DNA of 50,165 nt from NCBI GenBank assembly GCA_022837485.1, contig JALHHH010000019.1:1-50165 (forward strand), read 5' to 3'. The notes below the pieces were generated by a model. That model did no database searches. It had not been told where the DNA came from and was given only the letters and a program-made list of their open reading frames with translations. The DNA is from Bacteroidales bacterium (GTDB lineage Bacteria; Bacteroidota; Bacteroidia; Bacteroidales; Lentimicrobiaceae). Numbering within the stretch: the stretch's first letter is position 1; each line of letters starts with the position of its first letter. The position numbers were made by a program, and so were the translations under genes. Positions 1 to 7,806 of this stretch are shown here, in pieces.

Positions 1-27
1 CTGAGCGTAACATGTCAACCTTTTTTG

Positions 28-99
28 GCATGTTTTGCCCCGGAATAACTGGCCTACTTTGCTCCGGAATGGGTGGCCTACTTTAGTCCGGATTATTCA
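28..99. mobile_element. IS21-like element end (terminal repeat cluster)
   Basis: Two direct copies of a 24-base unit lie at 40-63 and 64-87. They share CCGGAAT, then TGGCCTACTTT, and differ only in the short linkers. A third copy starts at 88 (CCGGATTATT) and a degenerate one precedes at about 25-39. Clustered direct repeats of this size are typical of the ends of IS21-family elements, where they bind the transposase. The sequence CA at 98-99 would fit the family's terminal dinucleotide, and a receptor fragment begins right after it. No istA/istB gene is in the window, so the family assignment is inferred from repeat architecture alone. Confidence 0.45.
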
Positions 100-539
100 A
101 TACCGCCTCCACCAATAAAAACATCCTTAAATACCGGTTTTACCACAATGTGAAAGTGGCGTTCGACGACTCCGTAAAAGAGTTTTCCACCGGCCTTAAC
201 CTGGATTATCACAGCCACATCATCAACATCGACTGCGCTTTTGAGGATTCGCTCAGGGTAAACGGCGTGGCAGTGCCCATTTTTATATTGCCCGGACTTT
301 ACGAATACAGGCAAAAACACAACACCGGCGATGTGCCGGTCAACTGGCGCAGAGCCTGGCAGCCCGCCGGCCGCCTGAAGATTTCCTTTATCATCAACAA
401 CCTCTTCAAGCGCGAATATATGACCCGGCCCGCCGATGTATAGCCTCCGGGAAATTTTGCAGTGCAGCTTTCATACAGGTTACCTCAAGGCAAGAGCCTG
501 AAAGGGCAAAAGCCGCTTTTTTCCTGTGGTATAAACTAG
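88..539 (+). pseudogene. 3' remnant of a TonB-dependent receptor
   Basis: An open frame without its own start runs from about 96 and reads as the last strands of a TonB-dependent receptor: KYRFYHNVK, then FPGLYEYR-like text (here LPGLYEYRQKHN), then FIINNLFKREYMTRPADV. Bacteroidota receptors normally continue with QPPR.F.LQ....F. Here the expected Gln codon is TAG at 441-443, and the same frame then continues PPGNFAVQLSYRL to a second stop at 537-539. The C-terminus is therefore interrupted by a CAG-to-TAG-type nonsense change, and the 5' part is missing at the IS-like repeats. A GTG at 150 is only an internal codon. The transported substrate cannot be told. Confidence 0.75.
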
Positions 540-648
540 CCGTACCGTAACCTAAATAGAGAATCATTGCATAAAAATATTATTGCGGAAGTCCGTATAT
601 TCGCCGTGAGCAGCCGCTGGAACAGGCTGCTGACGAAAAGACACCTGC

Positions 649-1689
649 ATGAAAACACTGAAGACCGGGCGGGAAATCCTTTCCGATGGCAGAGCTTGTA
701 TGATTTATGAAATGGAGACCGACAATGGTCTTGCGATGCACCTGACAAATTACGGCGGCATAATCATGAGCATGCGTATGTCGGGCAGGGATGGCAAAAT
801 GGAACACATAACCGCCGGATTCCCGACCGTGAGAGAATACCTGAAGCCAAATCCCTATTTTGGTGCCATCGTTGGCCGTTTTGCCAACCGCATTGCCGGC
901 GCCGCTTTTCAAATTGACGACACTATTTATCCTCTGCAGAATAACAACGGATACTGCCAGCTTCACGGCGGAGCGGGTGGTTTCCACACCAGACTATGGG
1001 ACTCAGAATCCTTTGCGGGAAGCGGATTCACGGGTGTAAGGCTCAGCCTGCTTAGTCCGGACCTTGACCAGGGCTATCCGGGTAACCTGAGCGCTTTGGT
1101 AACTTATACGCTTTCCGACGATAACACCCTGACAATCGATTACGAAGCAACAAGCGACAGGCCAACCCATGTGAATCTGACCAACCACAGCTACTTTAAC
1201 CTGAGCGGTTTCCGGGAAGATATCGGAAGCCATTACCTGCTCATGAATGCCCTCTATTACCTGGAACTCGATGAACATCAGCTCCCCACGGGAAGGCTGT
1301 TACCCTGTGAAGGAAGCGTGTTCGATTTTCGCGAAGGAGTAAAGCTTTCCGACAGGGGCATCCCGTCAAGGCATGAACTGGACTACTGTTTTGTTCCGGA
1401 AAACGGTACAACAGCACAGGAAAAAGCAATACTGTACCATGAGCGATCGGGAAGAAGAATGTCGGTTTACACCACCCAGCCCGGCATTCAGGTATATTCG
1501 GCCAACTATTTCGATGGCAGCATCAGGGGGCATGAAAATACTGTATATTCCCGGCATTTGGCTCTTTGCTTCGAAACCCAGCATTTACCCGACACCCCGA
1601 ATCAGAAATCGTTTCCTCCGACCCTGCTGATGCCTGGTGAGACGTACAGCCAGAAAGCAGTTTTCCGGTTCGAAACGCTGCATCAATAA
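649..1689 (+). CDS. galM: galactose mutarotase (aldose 1-epimerase)
   Basis: This cytoplasmic enzyme interconverts beta- and alpha-galactose (or glucose) so that galactokinase receives the alpha anomer. The 346-residue length is normal for the family. Visible landmarks are GRFANRI (77-82), LHGG with the catalytic acid His106, NLTNHSYFNL with the catalytic His180, and CFETQHLPD with the catalytic base Glu309. No typical signal peptide is seen. The ATG at 649 gives the correct N-terminus for the family. It is followed 83 bases later by a sugar symporter and then galK, so it belongs to a galactose uptake and activation operon. No clear TAnnTTTG box is visible in the 205 bases upstream, where the receptor remnant ends. 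Confidence 0.93.
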   Translation: MKTLKTGREILSDGRACMIYEMETDNGLAMHLTNYGGIIMSMRMSGRDGKMEHITAGFPTVREYLKPNPYFGAIVGRFANRIAGAAFQIDDTIYPLQNNNGYCQLHGGAGGFHTRLWDSESFAGSGFTGVRLSLLSPDLDQGYPGNLSALVTYTLSDDNTLTIDYEATSDRPTHVNLTNHSYFNLSGFREDIGSHYLLMNALYYLELDEHQLPTGRLLPCEGSVFDFREGVKLSDRGIPSRHELDYCFVPENGTTAQEKAILYHERSGRRMSVYTTQPGIQVYSANYFDGSIRGHENTVYSRHLALCFETQHLPDTPNQKSFPPTLLMPGETYSQKAVFRFETLHQ

Positions 1690-1703
1690 GGAAATAAATA
1701 AAG

Positions 1704-1711
1704 TATATTTG
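1704..1711 (+). promoter_or_regulatory. candidate -7 box before the symporter gene
   Basis: TATATTTG matches the Bacteroidota -7 consensus TAnnTTTG exactly and lies 61 bases before the symporter start. No good TTG is found 18-21 bases upstream, so the call rests on one box. It would allow symporter and galK transcription apart from galM. Confidence 0.4.
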
Positions 1712-1772
1712 CAGGAGCCGCCTCCGGTTTAAGCCACCGCCGGCTGATTCACCACACACAACATCACTGTTT

Positions 1773-3413
1773 ATGGGCGCATTTCACACTCCGGATTACA
1801 TTGTCTTTACGGTTTACGGACTGCTGATTCTTTTTGTCGGTCTTTGGGTATCGAGAGGAAAGAAAGGGGAGAAAAAAACTGCCGAAGATTACTTCCTTGC
1901 GGGGAAGAGTCTTCCATTCTGGGCAATAGGAGCTTCGCTGATAGCTGCCAACATCTCCGCTGAACAGTTTATCGGGATGTCGGGTTCGGGTTTCGCCATC
2001 GGCCTGGCCATTGCCTCCTATGAGTGGATGGGCGCCATCACCCTGATTCTGGTAGCCAGGTATTTCCTTCCGATATTTATCCGGCAGGGACTTTTCACCA
2101 TCCCTGAATTTATCGAGAAGCGTTTTAATACCAACCTGAAAACCATTCTGGCCGTTTTCTGGATTTCGCTTTTCATCTTTGTAAACCTCACCTCCGTTCT
2201 CTTTCTGGGCGCAAAAGCTTTGGATACCATAATGGGAACCGGGGACGGATCCATGATTTTCCCGCTCATCATCGGTCTTGCACTGTTTGCAGCAGCCTAC
2301 TCGATCTGGGGTGGACTTTCAGCCGTTGCATGGACCGATGTAATACAGGTAGTTCTGCTGGTGATTGGCGGACTCATCACCACCCTGATTGCTCTTAACC
2401 GAATTACTCCCGACGGAGGAATATACGAGGGGATGAACCATCTGTACCGTGTTGCCGGCGACAAATTCCATATGATTCTCAGCCGCGATCACCCCGAATA
2501 CATGAACCTTCCGGGAATCGGTGTAATAATCGGCGGGATGTGGGTTGCCAACCTCTATTATTTCGGATTCAATCAATACATCATCCAGCGCGCCCTGGCG
2601 GCCAAATCGCTGCGTGAAGCACAGAAAGGACTTGCATTTGCAGCCTTCCTGAAACTTTTGCTTCCTGTGCTGGTCGTGGTACCCGGCATCATAGCCTATG
2701 TGCTTTTCACACAACCCGAAGGTACCTCCGTAATCGGCGGGGTTAGCGATGCGTTCACACGTGCCGATGGCAGCATCAACTACGACGTCTCTTACCCGTG
2801 GCTTGTTAAAACATTTATCCCGACAGGCCTAAAGGGGCTGGTGGTGGCAGCACTCACCGCAGCCATTGTCTCATCCCTGGCATCCATGCTCAATTCAACG
2901 GCCACCATCTTTACCATGGATATCTACAAACCCTTTTTCGCGAAAGCAAAAGAAGGCAATAACCTGGTTGGCGTTGGCCGGATATCGGTACTGGCTGCAC
3001 TGGCAATTGCCGTCGTGGTAGCCCCGGCACTTGACACCATGCCCCAGATGTTCCAGTACATTCAGGAATATACCGGAGTGGTAAGTCCGGGTATTCTGGC
3101 GGTATTTCTCATGGGGCTTTTCTGGAAAAAGACCAACACCCGGGGAGCAATCTCCGGCGTTCTTAGTTCCATCCCGGTGGCTCTGCTGCTGAAGTTTTTG
3201 CCCATTCAAATGCCATTTCTCGACCAGATGCTATACACCTGCATCATCACCATCGTGGTAATTATGGGTGTAACGCTGGTAACGGCGGAGTACGATGAAG
3301 ATCCCAAAGCCATACCGCTGCCGCGGGAAACCTTCCGGACAAGCCTTAACTTCAACGTGGCAGCATACACTGTGATGATAATATTAACACTGATTTATAC
3401 CGTTTTCTGGTAA
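1773..3413 (+). CDS. Na+/galactose (glucose) symporter, SSS family
   Basis: This is an inner-membrane sodium-solute symporter that brings in galactose or glucose with Na+. The 546 residues closely follow Vibrio parahaemolyticus vSGLT as I know it: EDYFLAGKSLP..WA.GASLIAANISAEQFIGMSGSG near the N-terminus, WVANLYYFGFNQYIIQR mid-protein, AAIVSSLASMLNSTATIFTMDIYK, and FQYIQEYTG..SPGILAVF. Asn60, Gln65 and Glu84 correspond to the vSGLT galactose ligands Asn64, Gln69 and Glu88. The Ser pair in VSSLASMLNS matches the Na2 site. About 13-14 membrane helices are expected. The ligand residues and the galM and galK neighbours argue for galactose as a main substrate. galK begins 11 bases after its stop, so the two are surely co-transcribed. 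Confidence 0.92.
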   Translation: MGAFHTPDYIVFTVYGLLILFVGLWVSRGKKGEKKTAEDYFLAGKSLPFWAIGASLIAANISAEQFIGMSGSGFAIGLAIASYEWMGAITLILVARYFLPIFIRQGLFTIPEFIEKRFNTNLKTILAVFWISLFIFVNLTSVLFLGAKALDTIMGTGDGSMIFPLIIGLALFAAAYSIWGGLSAVAWTDVIQVVLLVIGGLITTLIALNRITPDGGIYEGMNHLYRVAGDKFHMILSRDHPEYMNLPGIGVIIGGMWVANLYYFGFNQYIIQRALAAKSLREAQKGLAFAAFLKLLLPVLVVVPGIIAYVLFTQPEGTSVIGGVSDAFTRADGSINYDVSYPWLVKTFIPTGLKGLVVAALTAAIVSSLASMLNSTATIFTMDIYKPFFAKAKEGNNLVGVGRISVLAALAIAVVVAPALDTMPQMFQYIQEYTGVVSPGILAVFLMGLFWKKTNTRGAISGVLSSIPVALLLKFLPIQMPFLDQMLYTCIITIVVIMGVTLVTAEYDEDPKAIPLPRETFRTSLNFNVAAYTVMIILTLIYTVFW

Positions 3414-3424
3414 ACAGGCACCTT

Positions 3425-4588
3425 ATGAAGAACATAGAGGTAAGCAACCGCTTCCGTAAACTCTTTGGGGGAGATTTCCGCTTCTTTTCGGCACCCGGAC
3501 GCATCAACATCATTGGTGAGCATACCGATTACAACGACGGATTCGTTCTTCCGGCGGCCATCGACAAACGTATTTACCTGGCTATAGCCCCTTCCGCAAA
3601 CCAAAAAGCCATCATACACTCCTTCGATTTCAGCGAAACCGTTGAATTTGAAACCGGTAAAGACTTCCAAAAACTGCCGCACTGGGCAATGTATCCTTAC
3701 GGTGTAACGATGGAACTACATAAAGCGGGGTATCGGACCAGCGGATTTAAGGCGGTGTTCGGGGGCGATATCCCGGAAGGTGCGGGACTTTCCAGCTCTG
3801 CAGCTCTCGAAAGTGCCTTTGCTTTAGCCTTCGACCGGTTGAACGGTTATGGGCTTGACCGAATGACACTGGCAAAAACCGGACAACTTGCCGAACACAA
3901 CTATGCTGGCGTTCGGTGCGGAATTATGGACCAGTTTGCCTCGCTGCACGGAAAAGCCGGGCACGCCATACAGCTCGACTGCCGCTCGCTCGATTACCGT
4001 TATTTCCCCCTACAGCTGAGCGGATATGAGCTTATCCTGGCCGATACGAAAGTAAAACACAGTTTGGCCGCCTCGGAATACAACATCAGGCGTGCACAGT
4101 GCGAAGAGGGCGTTATGTTGCTGAAAACGCAGATCAGCGGTCTGCGCAGCCTTAGGGATGCTGAACCTGAGGATGTGCTGGCCTGCACGCGAATGCTGGG
4201 AAAAGAGATTTTCCTGCGCTGCGAATACGTTACCGAAGAAAACCGCAGGGTATTGGATACCTGCAAGGCGCTGGAAGAAGGCGACATCGAAGAAACGGGC
4301 AGGCTGATGTACGAATCGCATCACGGTCTGCGCGCCAAATACGATGTCAGTTGCGATGAACTTGATTTACTGGTCGACATAGCATCTGCCACCAATGGCG
4401 TTGCCGGTGCCCGCATGATGGGAGGAGGCTTCGGAGGGTGCACCATCAACCTGGTTAAAACGGAACACGCCGGGGAATTCAAAGCAAATGCCGCTGCTGC
4501 ATTCCGCGAAAAATTCGGCAAGGATCCCGTTTTTTATTTAGTGAACACAGGCGATGGCGCCATGGAAATTGCAGTACCCGCAACATAA
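3425..4588 (+). CDS. galK: galactokinase
   Basis: Cytoplasmic GHMP kinase making galactose 1-phosphate from alpha-galactose and ATP, the first committed Leloir step. It is 387 residues long, as usual. The galactokinase signature GRINIIGEHTDYNDG is at 25-39 with catalytic Arg26. The ATP-binding GAGLSSSAALE follows near 120, then CGIMDQFAS with the catalytic Asp, and the C-terminal GHMP motif GARMMGGGFGGC. It starts 11 bases after the symporter stop. galT and galE are not found within the window, so later Leloir steps must be encoded elsewhere. No terminator hairpin with a T tract is obvious after the stop. Confidence 0.95.
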   Translation: MKNIEVSNRFRKLFGGDFRFFSAPGRINIIGEHTDYNDGFVLPAAIDKRIYLAIAPSANQKAIIHSFDFSETVEFETGKDFQKLPHWAMYPYGVTMELHKAGYRTSGFKAVFGGDIPEGAGLSSSAALESAFALAFDRLNGYGLDRMTLAKTGQLAEHNYAGVRCGIMDQFASLHGKAGHAIQLDCRSLDYRYFPLQLSGYELILADTKVKHSLAASEYNIRRAQCEEGVMLLKTQISGLRSLRDAEPEDVLACTRMLGKEIFLRCEYVTEENRRVLDTCKALEEGDIEETGRLMYESHHGLRAKYDVSCDELDLLVDIASATNGVAGARMMGGGFGGCTINLVKTEHAGEFKANAAAAFREKFGKDPVFYLVNTGDGAMEIAVPAT

Positions 4589-4684
4589 TGAGCCGGTTGG
4601 TATAATTTCCGAATACATAGTAAATTACCTTACCGGATTCTGCTCAAGAAAAAAGTTGGCCTGTGGAAGCCCGGCCTCATTTTC

Positions 4685-4715
4685 TTGGCAGAAACTTCAG
4701 CCGGTTGTAATTTTG
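4685..4715 (+). promoter_or_regulatory. promoter of the OsmC-like gene
   Basis: TTG at 4685-4687 and a perfect TAATTTTG at 4708-4715 are 20 bases apart, the arrangement of Bacteroidota housekeeping promoters. The predicted start of transcription near 4722 leaves a leader of about 15 bases before the ATG at 4737 and excludes the longer frame beginning at 4554. Confidence 0.65.
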
Positions 4716-4736
4716 CATCATCAAAACAATAAAGCA

Positions 4737-5156
4737 ATGAAACAGACTCTCAATACAACCTGGAAAGGCGATATGCAATTTGATGCACAGGTTAGCGGTC
4801 ATACGCTGACCATGGATGCAAAAGCCGAAGTTGGCGGAAACGATGCAGGCCCCAGGCCCAAGGAACTGATGCTCGCCTCCCTGGCCGGATGCACCGGTAT
4901 GGACGTGGTTTCCATTCTAAAAAAAATGCGTGTGGAATTAGAAGGCTTCAATATAGTTATTGAGGCTGAAATGACGGAAGAACATCCGAAACACTACAGC
5001 AGCATGCACCTGATTTATGAATTCAAAGGCAAAGGGCTGGATGAGGAAAAACTCCGCAAAGCCATCGATCTGTCGCAGGAGCGCTACTGCGGTGTGTCCG
5101 CCGTTTACCGAAAAGCTATGCCGCTGTCCTACGGGATAAAAATCTCTGAGTCCTAA
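4737..5156 (+). CDS. OsmC/YhfA-family thiol peroxidase-like protein
   Basis: A 139-residue cytoplasmic protein of the OsmC superfamily, small dimeric proteins that often reduce organic hydroperoxides with two Cys residues. Seen here are GPRPKELMLASLAGCTGMDVV with Cys52 and LSQERYCGVSAV with Cys118, the two expected redox Cys positions. The text is closer to the YhfA branch than to Ohr. The start at 4737 is preferred over in-frame codons from 4554, because those lie inside galK and upstream of the promoter. It precedes a thioredoxin operon on the same strand but has its own promoter, so the link is thematic. The substrate is not known. Confidence 0.85.
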   Translation: MKQTLNTTWKGDMQFDAQVSGHTLTMDAKAEVGGNDAGPRPKELMLASLAGCTGMDVVSILKKMRVELEGFNIVIEAEMTEEHPKHYSSMHLIYEFKGKGLDEEKLRKAIDLSQERYCGVSAVYRKAMPLSYGIKISES

Positions 5157-5223
5157 ACCGACCAATCACCCGGCAGAGCCTAATCTAACGGCCTGAATCT
5201 GAAACTTTTAAAAACAATAAATG

Positions 5224-5240
5224 CCCGGATTTAATCCGGG
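5224..5240. repeat. short perfect palindrome before the thioredoxin operon
   Basis: CCCGGAT-TTA-ATCCGGG is a perfect inverted repeat 45 bases before the next gene. It has no T tract, so it is a poor intrinsic terminator. A TATCTTTTTG stretch at about 5250-5259, close to a -7 box, follows it. An operator is possible but unproven. Confidence 0.35.
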
Positions 5241-5284
5241 GAGCACCCTTAGTATCTTTTTGTTTAACCAAAAAAACAAATATC

Positions 5285-5650
5285 ATGCTTTACACCAATC
5301 TTCATCATGTAATGACTGCAGATGAGCATCAGAAACTCATCAACGAAAACGAAAACGTAATGATCTGCTGCGGCCGCATGGGCCCCATGTGTATACCTGT
5401 ATACGGAATCATGGAAGAGCTTGAGGACGAATACAAACACGTAAAATTCGCCGATATGGAATTCGACAATCCGGAGGCATACGTTATCCGCGATGTTCCC
5501 GAAGTCCGGGGCTTTATGGGTATTCCTTTCACCATGTACTACAAAAACGGAAAGCTTGTAAAGGCAACCTCCAGCATTCAGAGCATGGCACAGGTCCGTA
5601 CAATCCTCGATAAGGAATTCAGTCCGGTAACCGCCGGTACCAACCGTTAA
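5285..5650 (+). CDS. thioredoxin-fold protein with atypical Cys motif
   Basis: A 121-residue protein with the pattern of a thioredoxin fold: a strand (ENVMICCG), a Cys site at the start of a helix, the acidic strand KFADMEFDNP, then RGFMGIPFTMYYKNGKLV, where the cis-Pro region (GIPFT) and KNG turn match thioredoxins. The active site is not CxxC: it reads CCGRMGPMC with Cys28, Cys29 and Cys36. It starts the block that continues with thioredoxin reductase 63 bases on and a standard thioredoxin. I infer that it is a redox partner or adaptor of that reductase. Catalytic reduction of disulfides by this site is not established. Confidence 0.75.
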   Translation: MLYTNLHHVMTADEHQKLINENENVMICCGRMGPMCIPVYGIMEELEDEYKHVKFADMEFDNPEAYVIRDVPEVRGFMGIPFTMYYKNGKLVKATSSIQSMAQVRTILDKEFSPVTAGTNR

Positions 5651-5713
5651 CAGTAATCTCCAAATCTGCAGGGGAGCCGGTGGTTTCCCTGCGGATTTCC
5701 AACGATCAGAACT

Positions 5714-6676
5714 ATGAAACAGACGAATCATTTCGATGCCATCGTTATCGGCGGAGGACCGGCAGGATTAACAGCCGGAATATACCTTTCCCGGGCTCGG
5801 CTGAATACATTGATAATCAGCGACGGAGTTCCCGGAGGTCAGATGATTCTGACCCATGAGATTGCAAACTACCCTGGTGTGGAGAGCATTTCGGGATACC
5901 AGCTGGCCAATATCATGAAAAAGCAGGCAAAAAGTTTCGGATGTACCATTCGCTCCAACGTTCAGCTTGAAACCATTGAAACCGAAGGCGAAATCAAGGA
6001 AATTACCCTTTCCGACGGTTCGGGGTACACATCCGATGCGATCATTTTAACCCCGGGAGGACGCTCACGTACCCTCAACGTGCCCGGAGAAGCCGGATTC
6101 AAAGGTCAGGGTATCTCCTACTGTGCTACCTGCGACGGCGATTTTTTCACCGGAAAGGAGATCGTAGTGGTAGGAGGCGGCAACTCTGCACTTGAAGAAG
6201 CCGTTTCGCTTACCAAATACGCAACTAAAGTTACCATCGTCCACCAGTTCGACCACTTTCAGGCGTTTGAATGGGCGGTGGAAGAGGCAAAGGCAAATCC
6301 AAAAATCCATTTCGTTATGGAATCTGCCATCACGGCATTTCACGGAGATGAAAAACTCCGGAGTGTGGATATTAAAAATCTGCAAACGGGAGAGGTACAA
6401 AACTTTGCTACCGACGGGGTCTTTATTTTTATTGGCTATGTTCCCAACACCGAATTCCTGAAAGGAAAAGTGGAACTCAACCAGTGGAATGAGATTGTAA
6501 CGGCTCCGGATATGTCGACCAGCATTCCCGGAGTTTTTGCCGCCGGCGATTCCATTGCCAAGCGTTACCGTCAGGTAACTACAGCGGTAGGCGACGGCAC
6601 CATTGCCGCCCTCGCCGCTTCAAACTATCTGCATCAGCTCAAAACCAAACACTTTCACGCTCCTTTAACCCATTGA
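5714..6676 (+). CDS. trxB: thioredoxin reductase, altered nucleotide-specificity motif
   Basis: A low-molecular-weight FAD thioredoxin reductase of 320 residues, cytoplasmic, passing electrons to thioredoxin. The FAD site is IGGGPAGLTAG (12-22), the redox disulfide is YCATCDGDFF (Cys137, Cys140), the second nucleotide-binding loop is VGGGNSALEEA (153-163), and the C-terminal FAD motif is GVFAAGDSI. The loop that usually reads HRRDxFRA and binds the 2'-phosphate of NADPH reads HQFDHFQA here (177-184), so all three Arg are missing. The dinucleotide fold is intact, so NADH or another donor is more likely than loss of nucleotide binding. It sits between two thioredoxin-fold genes. The gene symbol reflects the family, not proven NADPH use. 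Confidence 0.9.
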   Translation: MKQTNHFDAIVIGGGPAGLTAGIYLSRARLNTLIISDGVPGGQMILTHEIANYPGVESISGYQLANIMKKQAKSFGCTIRSNVQLETIETEGEIKEITLSDGSGYTSDAIILTPGGRSRTLNVPGEAGFKGQGISYCATCDGDFFTGKEIVVVGGGNSALEEAVSLTKYATKVTIVHQFDHFQAFEWAVEEAKANPKIHFVMESAITAFHGDEKLRSVDIKNLQTGEVQNFATDGVFIFIGYVPNTEFLKGKVELNQWNEIVTAPDMSTSIPGVFAAGDSIAKRYRQVTTAVGDGTIAALAASNYLHQLKTKHFHAPLTH

Positions 6677-6677
6677 T

Positions 6678-7097
6678 ATGACAACAGGAATATTGATTGC
6701 ACTGGCTATAATTGCCTTATTTCTGGTTTATCTCTATTTTTCGTTCCGCAAAATGAAAAATGCCCCTGCCGTTGCCGAAAGCGCGCGGATCGTAACCCTG
6801 AACGATAAAAACTTCAGGGCTGAAACCGGCAAAGGCGTTGTGCTGGTCGATTTCTGGGCCGAATGGTGTATGCCATGCAAGGTAATGGGTCCCGTACTCA
6901 ACAAACTGGCGGAAGACGAAACTTTCGGAGCTGTCGTGGCCAAGCTGAATGTGGATCATTTTCCTTCGGTATCGCAAAAATTCAACATCCGGGGAATCCC
7001 TACCATTATTGTTTTCAAGGATGGAAAGGAAGTGGAACGGATAGTAGGAGTAAAACCCGGAGATTTCCTGGTAAAACAGGTAAACAAATACCTCTGA
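6678..7097 (+). CDS. membrane-anchored thioredoxin
   Basis: This 139-residue thioredoxin begins one base after the reductase stop. Residues 4-21 form one hydrophobic helix (GILIALAIIALFLVYLYF) followed by FRKMK, an N-terminal membrane anchor with the positive side next to it. The thioredoxin domain spans about 38-139 with VDFWAEWCMPCKVM (Cys64, Cys67) and the cis-Pro motif RGIPTIIVFKDGKEV. The basic residues after the helix suggest a cytoplasmic domain, but a periplasmic one cannot be ruled out. By context it is the substrate of the reductase upstream. A hairpin with a T-rich tail follows at 7119. Confidence 0.9.
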   Translation: MTTGILIALAIIALFLVYLYFSFRKMKNAPAVAESARIVTLNDKNFRAETGKGVVLVDFWAEWCMPCKVMGPVLNKLAEDETFGAVVAKLNVDHFPSVSQKFNIRGIPTIIVFKDGKEVERIVGVKPGDFLVKQVNKYL

Positions 7098-7118
7098 TTT
7101 CCGTTGATATCCAATGTG

Positions 7119-7167
7119 TCAGGCATCCCATACGTTAACGGACCGGATGCCTGATCGATTGTTTTAG
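7119..7167 (+). terminator. terminator of the thioredoxin operon
   Basis: TCAGGCATCC (7119-7128) pairs perfectly with GGATGCCTGA (7145-7154) around a 16-base loop and is followed by TCGATTGTTTTA. The position, 22 bases after the thioredoxin stop, fits an intrinsic terminator. Confidence 0.65.
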
Positions 7168-7242
7168 GAAAAGTACCATGACGGAAAAAGTAAAAAGGTA
7201 CTTTCATATCCTAACCGGCTGCGAAGCCCAATTTCTGAAACT

Positions 7243-7644
7243 ATGGAAAAGCCCGTTGTAATGTTTGAGAACCAAAGCCGCTTTGGCTTTGCAGAGACCA
7301 TTGAAAATCTTACTAATGCCATCGACGAGGGCGGATGGAAGATACTTGCCACACACAACCTGCAGGAAACCATGCGGAAAAATGGCAGGGAAGTACTTCC
7401 GGTAAGTGTGATTGAGCTGTGCAATCCTGCTCTCGCCTTCAGAATCCTGTCGCAGGATGCTTACCGCGATTCTTCACCCATGCTGCCCTGCAGGGTTTCG
7501 GTGTATGAAAAGCAGGATGGCAGCACCTGGATTTCTCGCATGAATGTCCCTGCTTTTGCAGAAATGACAGACGGTGATGCAGGCCAGACCATGAAAGAAG
7601 CCTTCGAAATTATCGAAAAAATTCTGCAACCGCTGATACGGTGA
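7243..7644 (+). CDS. DUF302 domain protein
   Basis: A 133-residue protein of the DUF302 family, a small alpha/beta fold of unknown biochemical role. Landmarks are the ENLTNAIDEGGWKIL helix-strand, the LCNPALAFRILSQD motif and the MLPCRVSVYE strand, which correspond to the conserved C-N-P-x-x-A and L-P-C-x-V segments. It has no signal peptide or membrane helix. A short frame starting at 7178 overlaps this start in another register, but nothing supports it as a gene. The redox genes upstream end in a terminator, so this gene is probably a separate unit. Confidence 0.8.
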   Translation: MEKPVVMFENQSRFGFAETIENLTNAIDEGGWKILATHNLQETMRKNGREVLPVSVIELCNPALAFRILSQDAYRDSSPMLPCRVSVYEKQDGSTWISRMNVPAFAEMTDGDAGQTMKEAFEIIEKILQPLIR

Positions 7645-7680
7645 GGTCATAACCTTACCGTTCCTTTTTCATCTGCAAAG

Positions 7681-7718
7681 GAAAAATAAAGAAACCCCTT
7701 CTTATACGATAAGGAAGG
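7681..7718 (-). terminator. terminator of the DsrE-like lipoprotein gene
   Basis: On the minus strand CCTTCCTTAT-CGT-ATAAGAAGG forms a near-perfect hairpin (7697-7718, one bulged base) followed by a T-rich run read from 7694 down to 7681. It lies about 90 bases past the stop of the minus-strand gene. Confidence 0.5.
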
Positions 7719-7806
7719 AGGACAGGGCATGCGTGTCTGCCGGCTCTGTGCGGTTGCAATATGCATCGAACGGATTAAACCGCCAATGCCCCGATCTGCA
7801 ATTGAA

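Noticed and set aside
150..443. A 97-codon gene starting at GTG 150
   Set aside because: The receptor-like text continues upstream of 150 to about 96 and downstream past the TAG, so this is a fragment, not an independent gene.
7178..7261. A 27-codon upstream ORF overlapping the DUF302 start
   Set aside because: No promoter or conserved feature supports translation; it is short enough to arise by chance.
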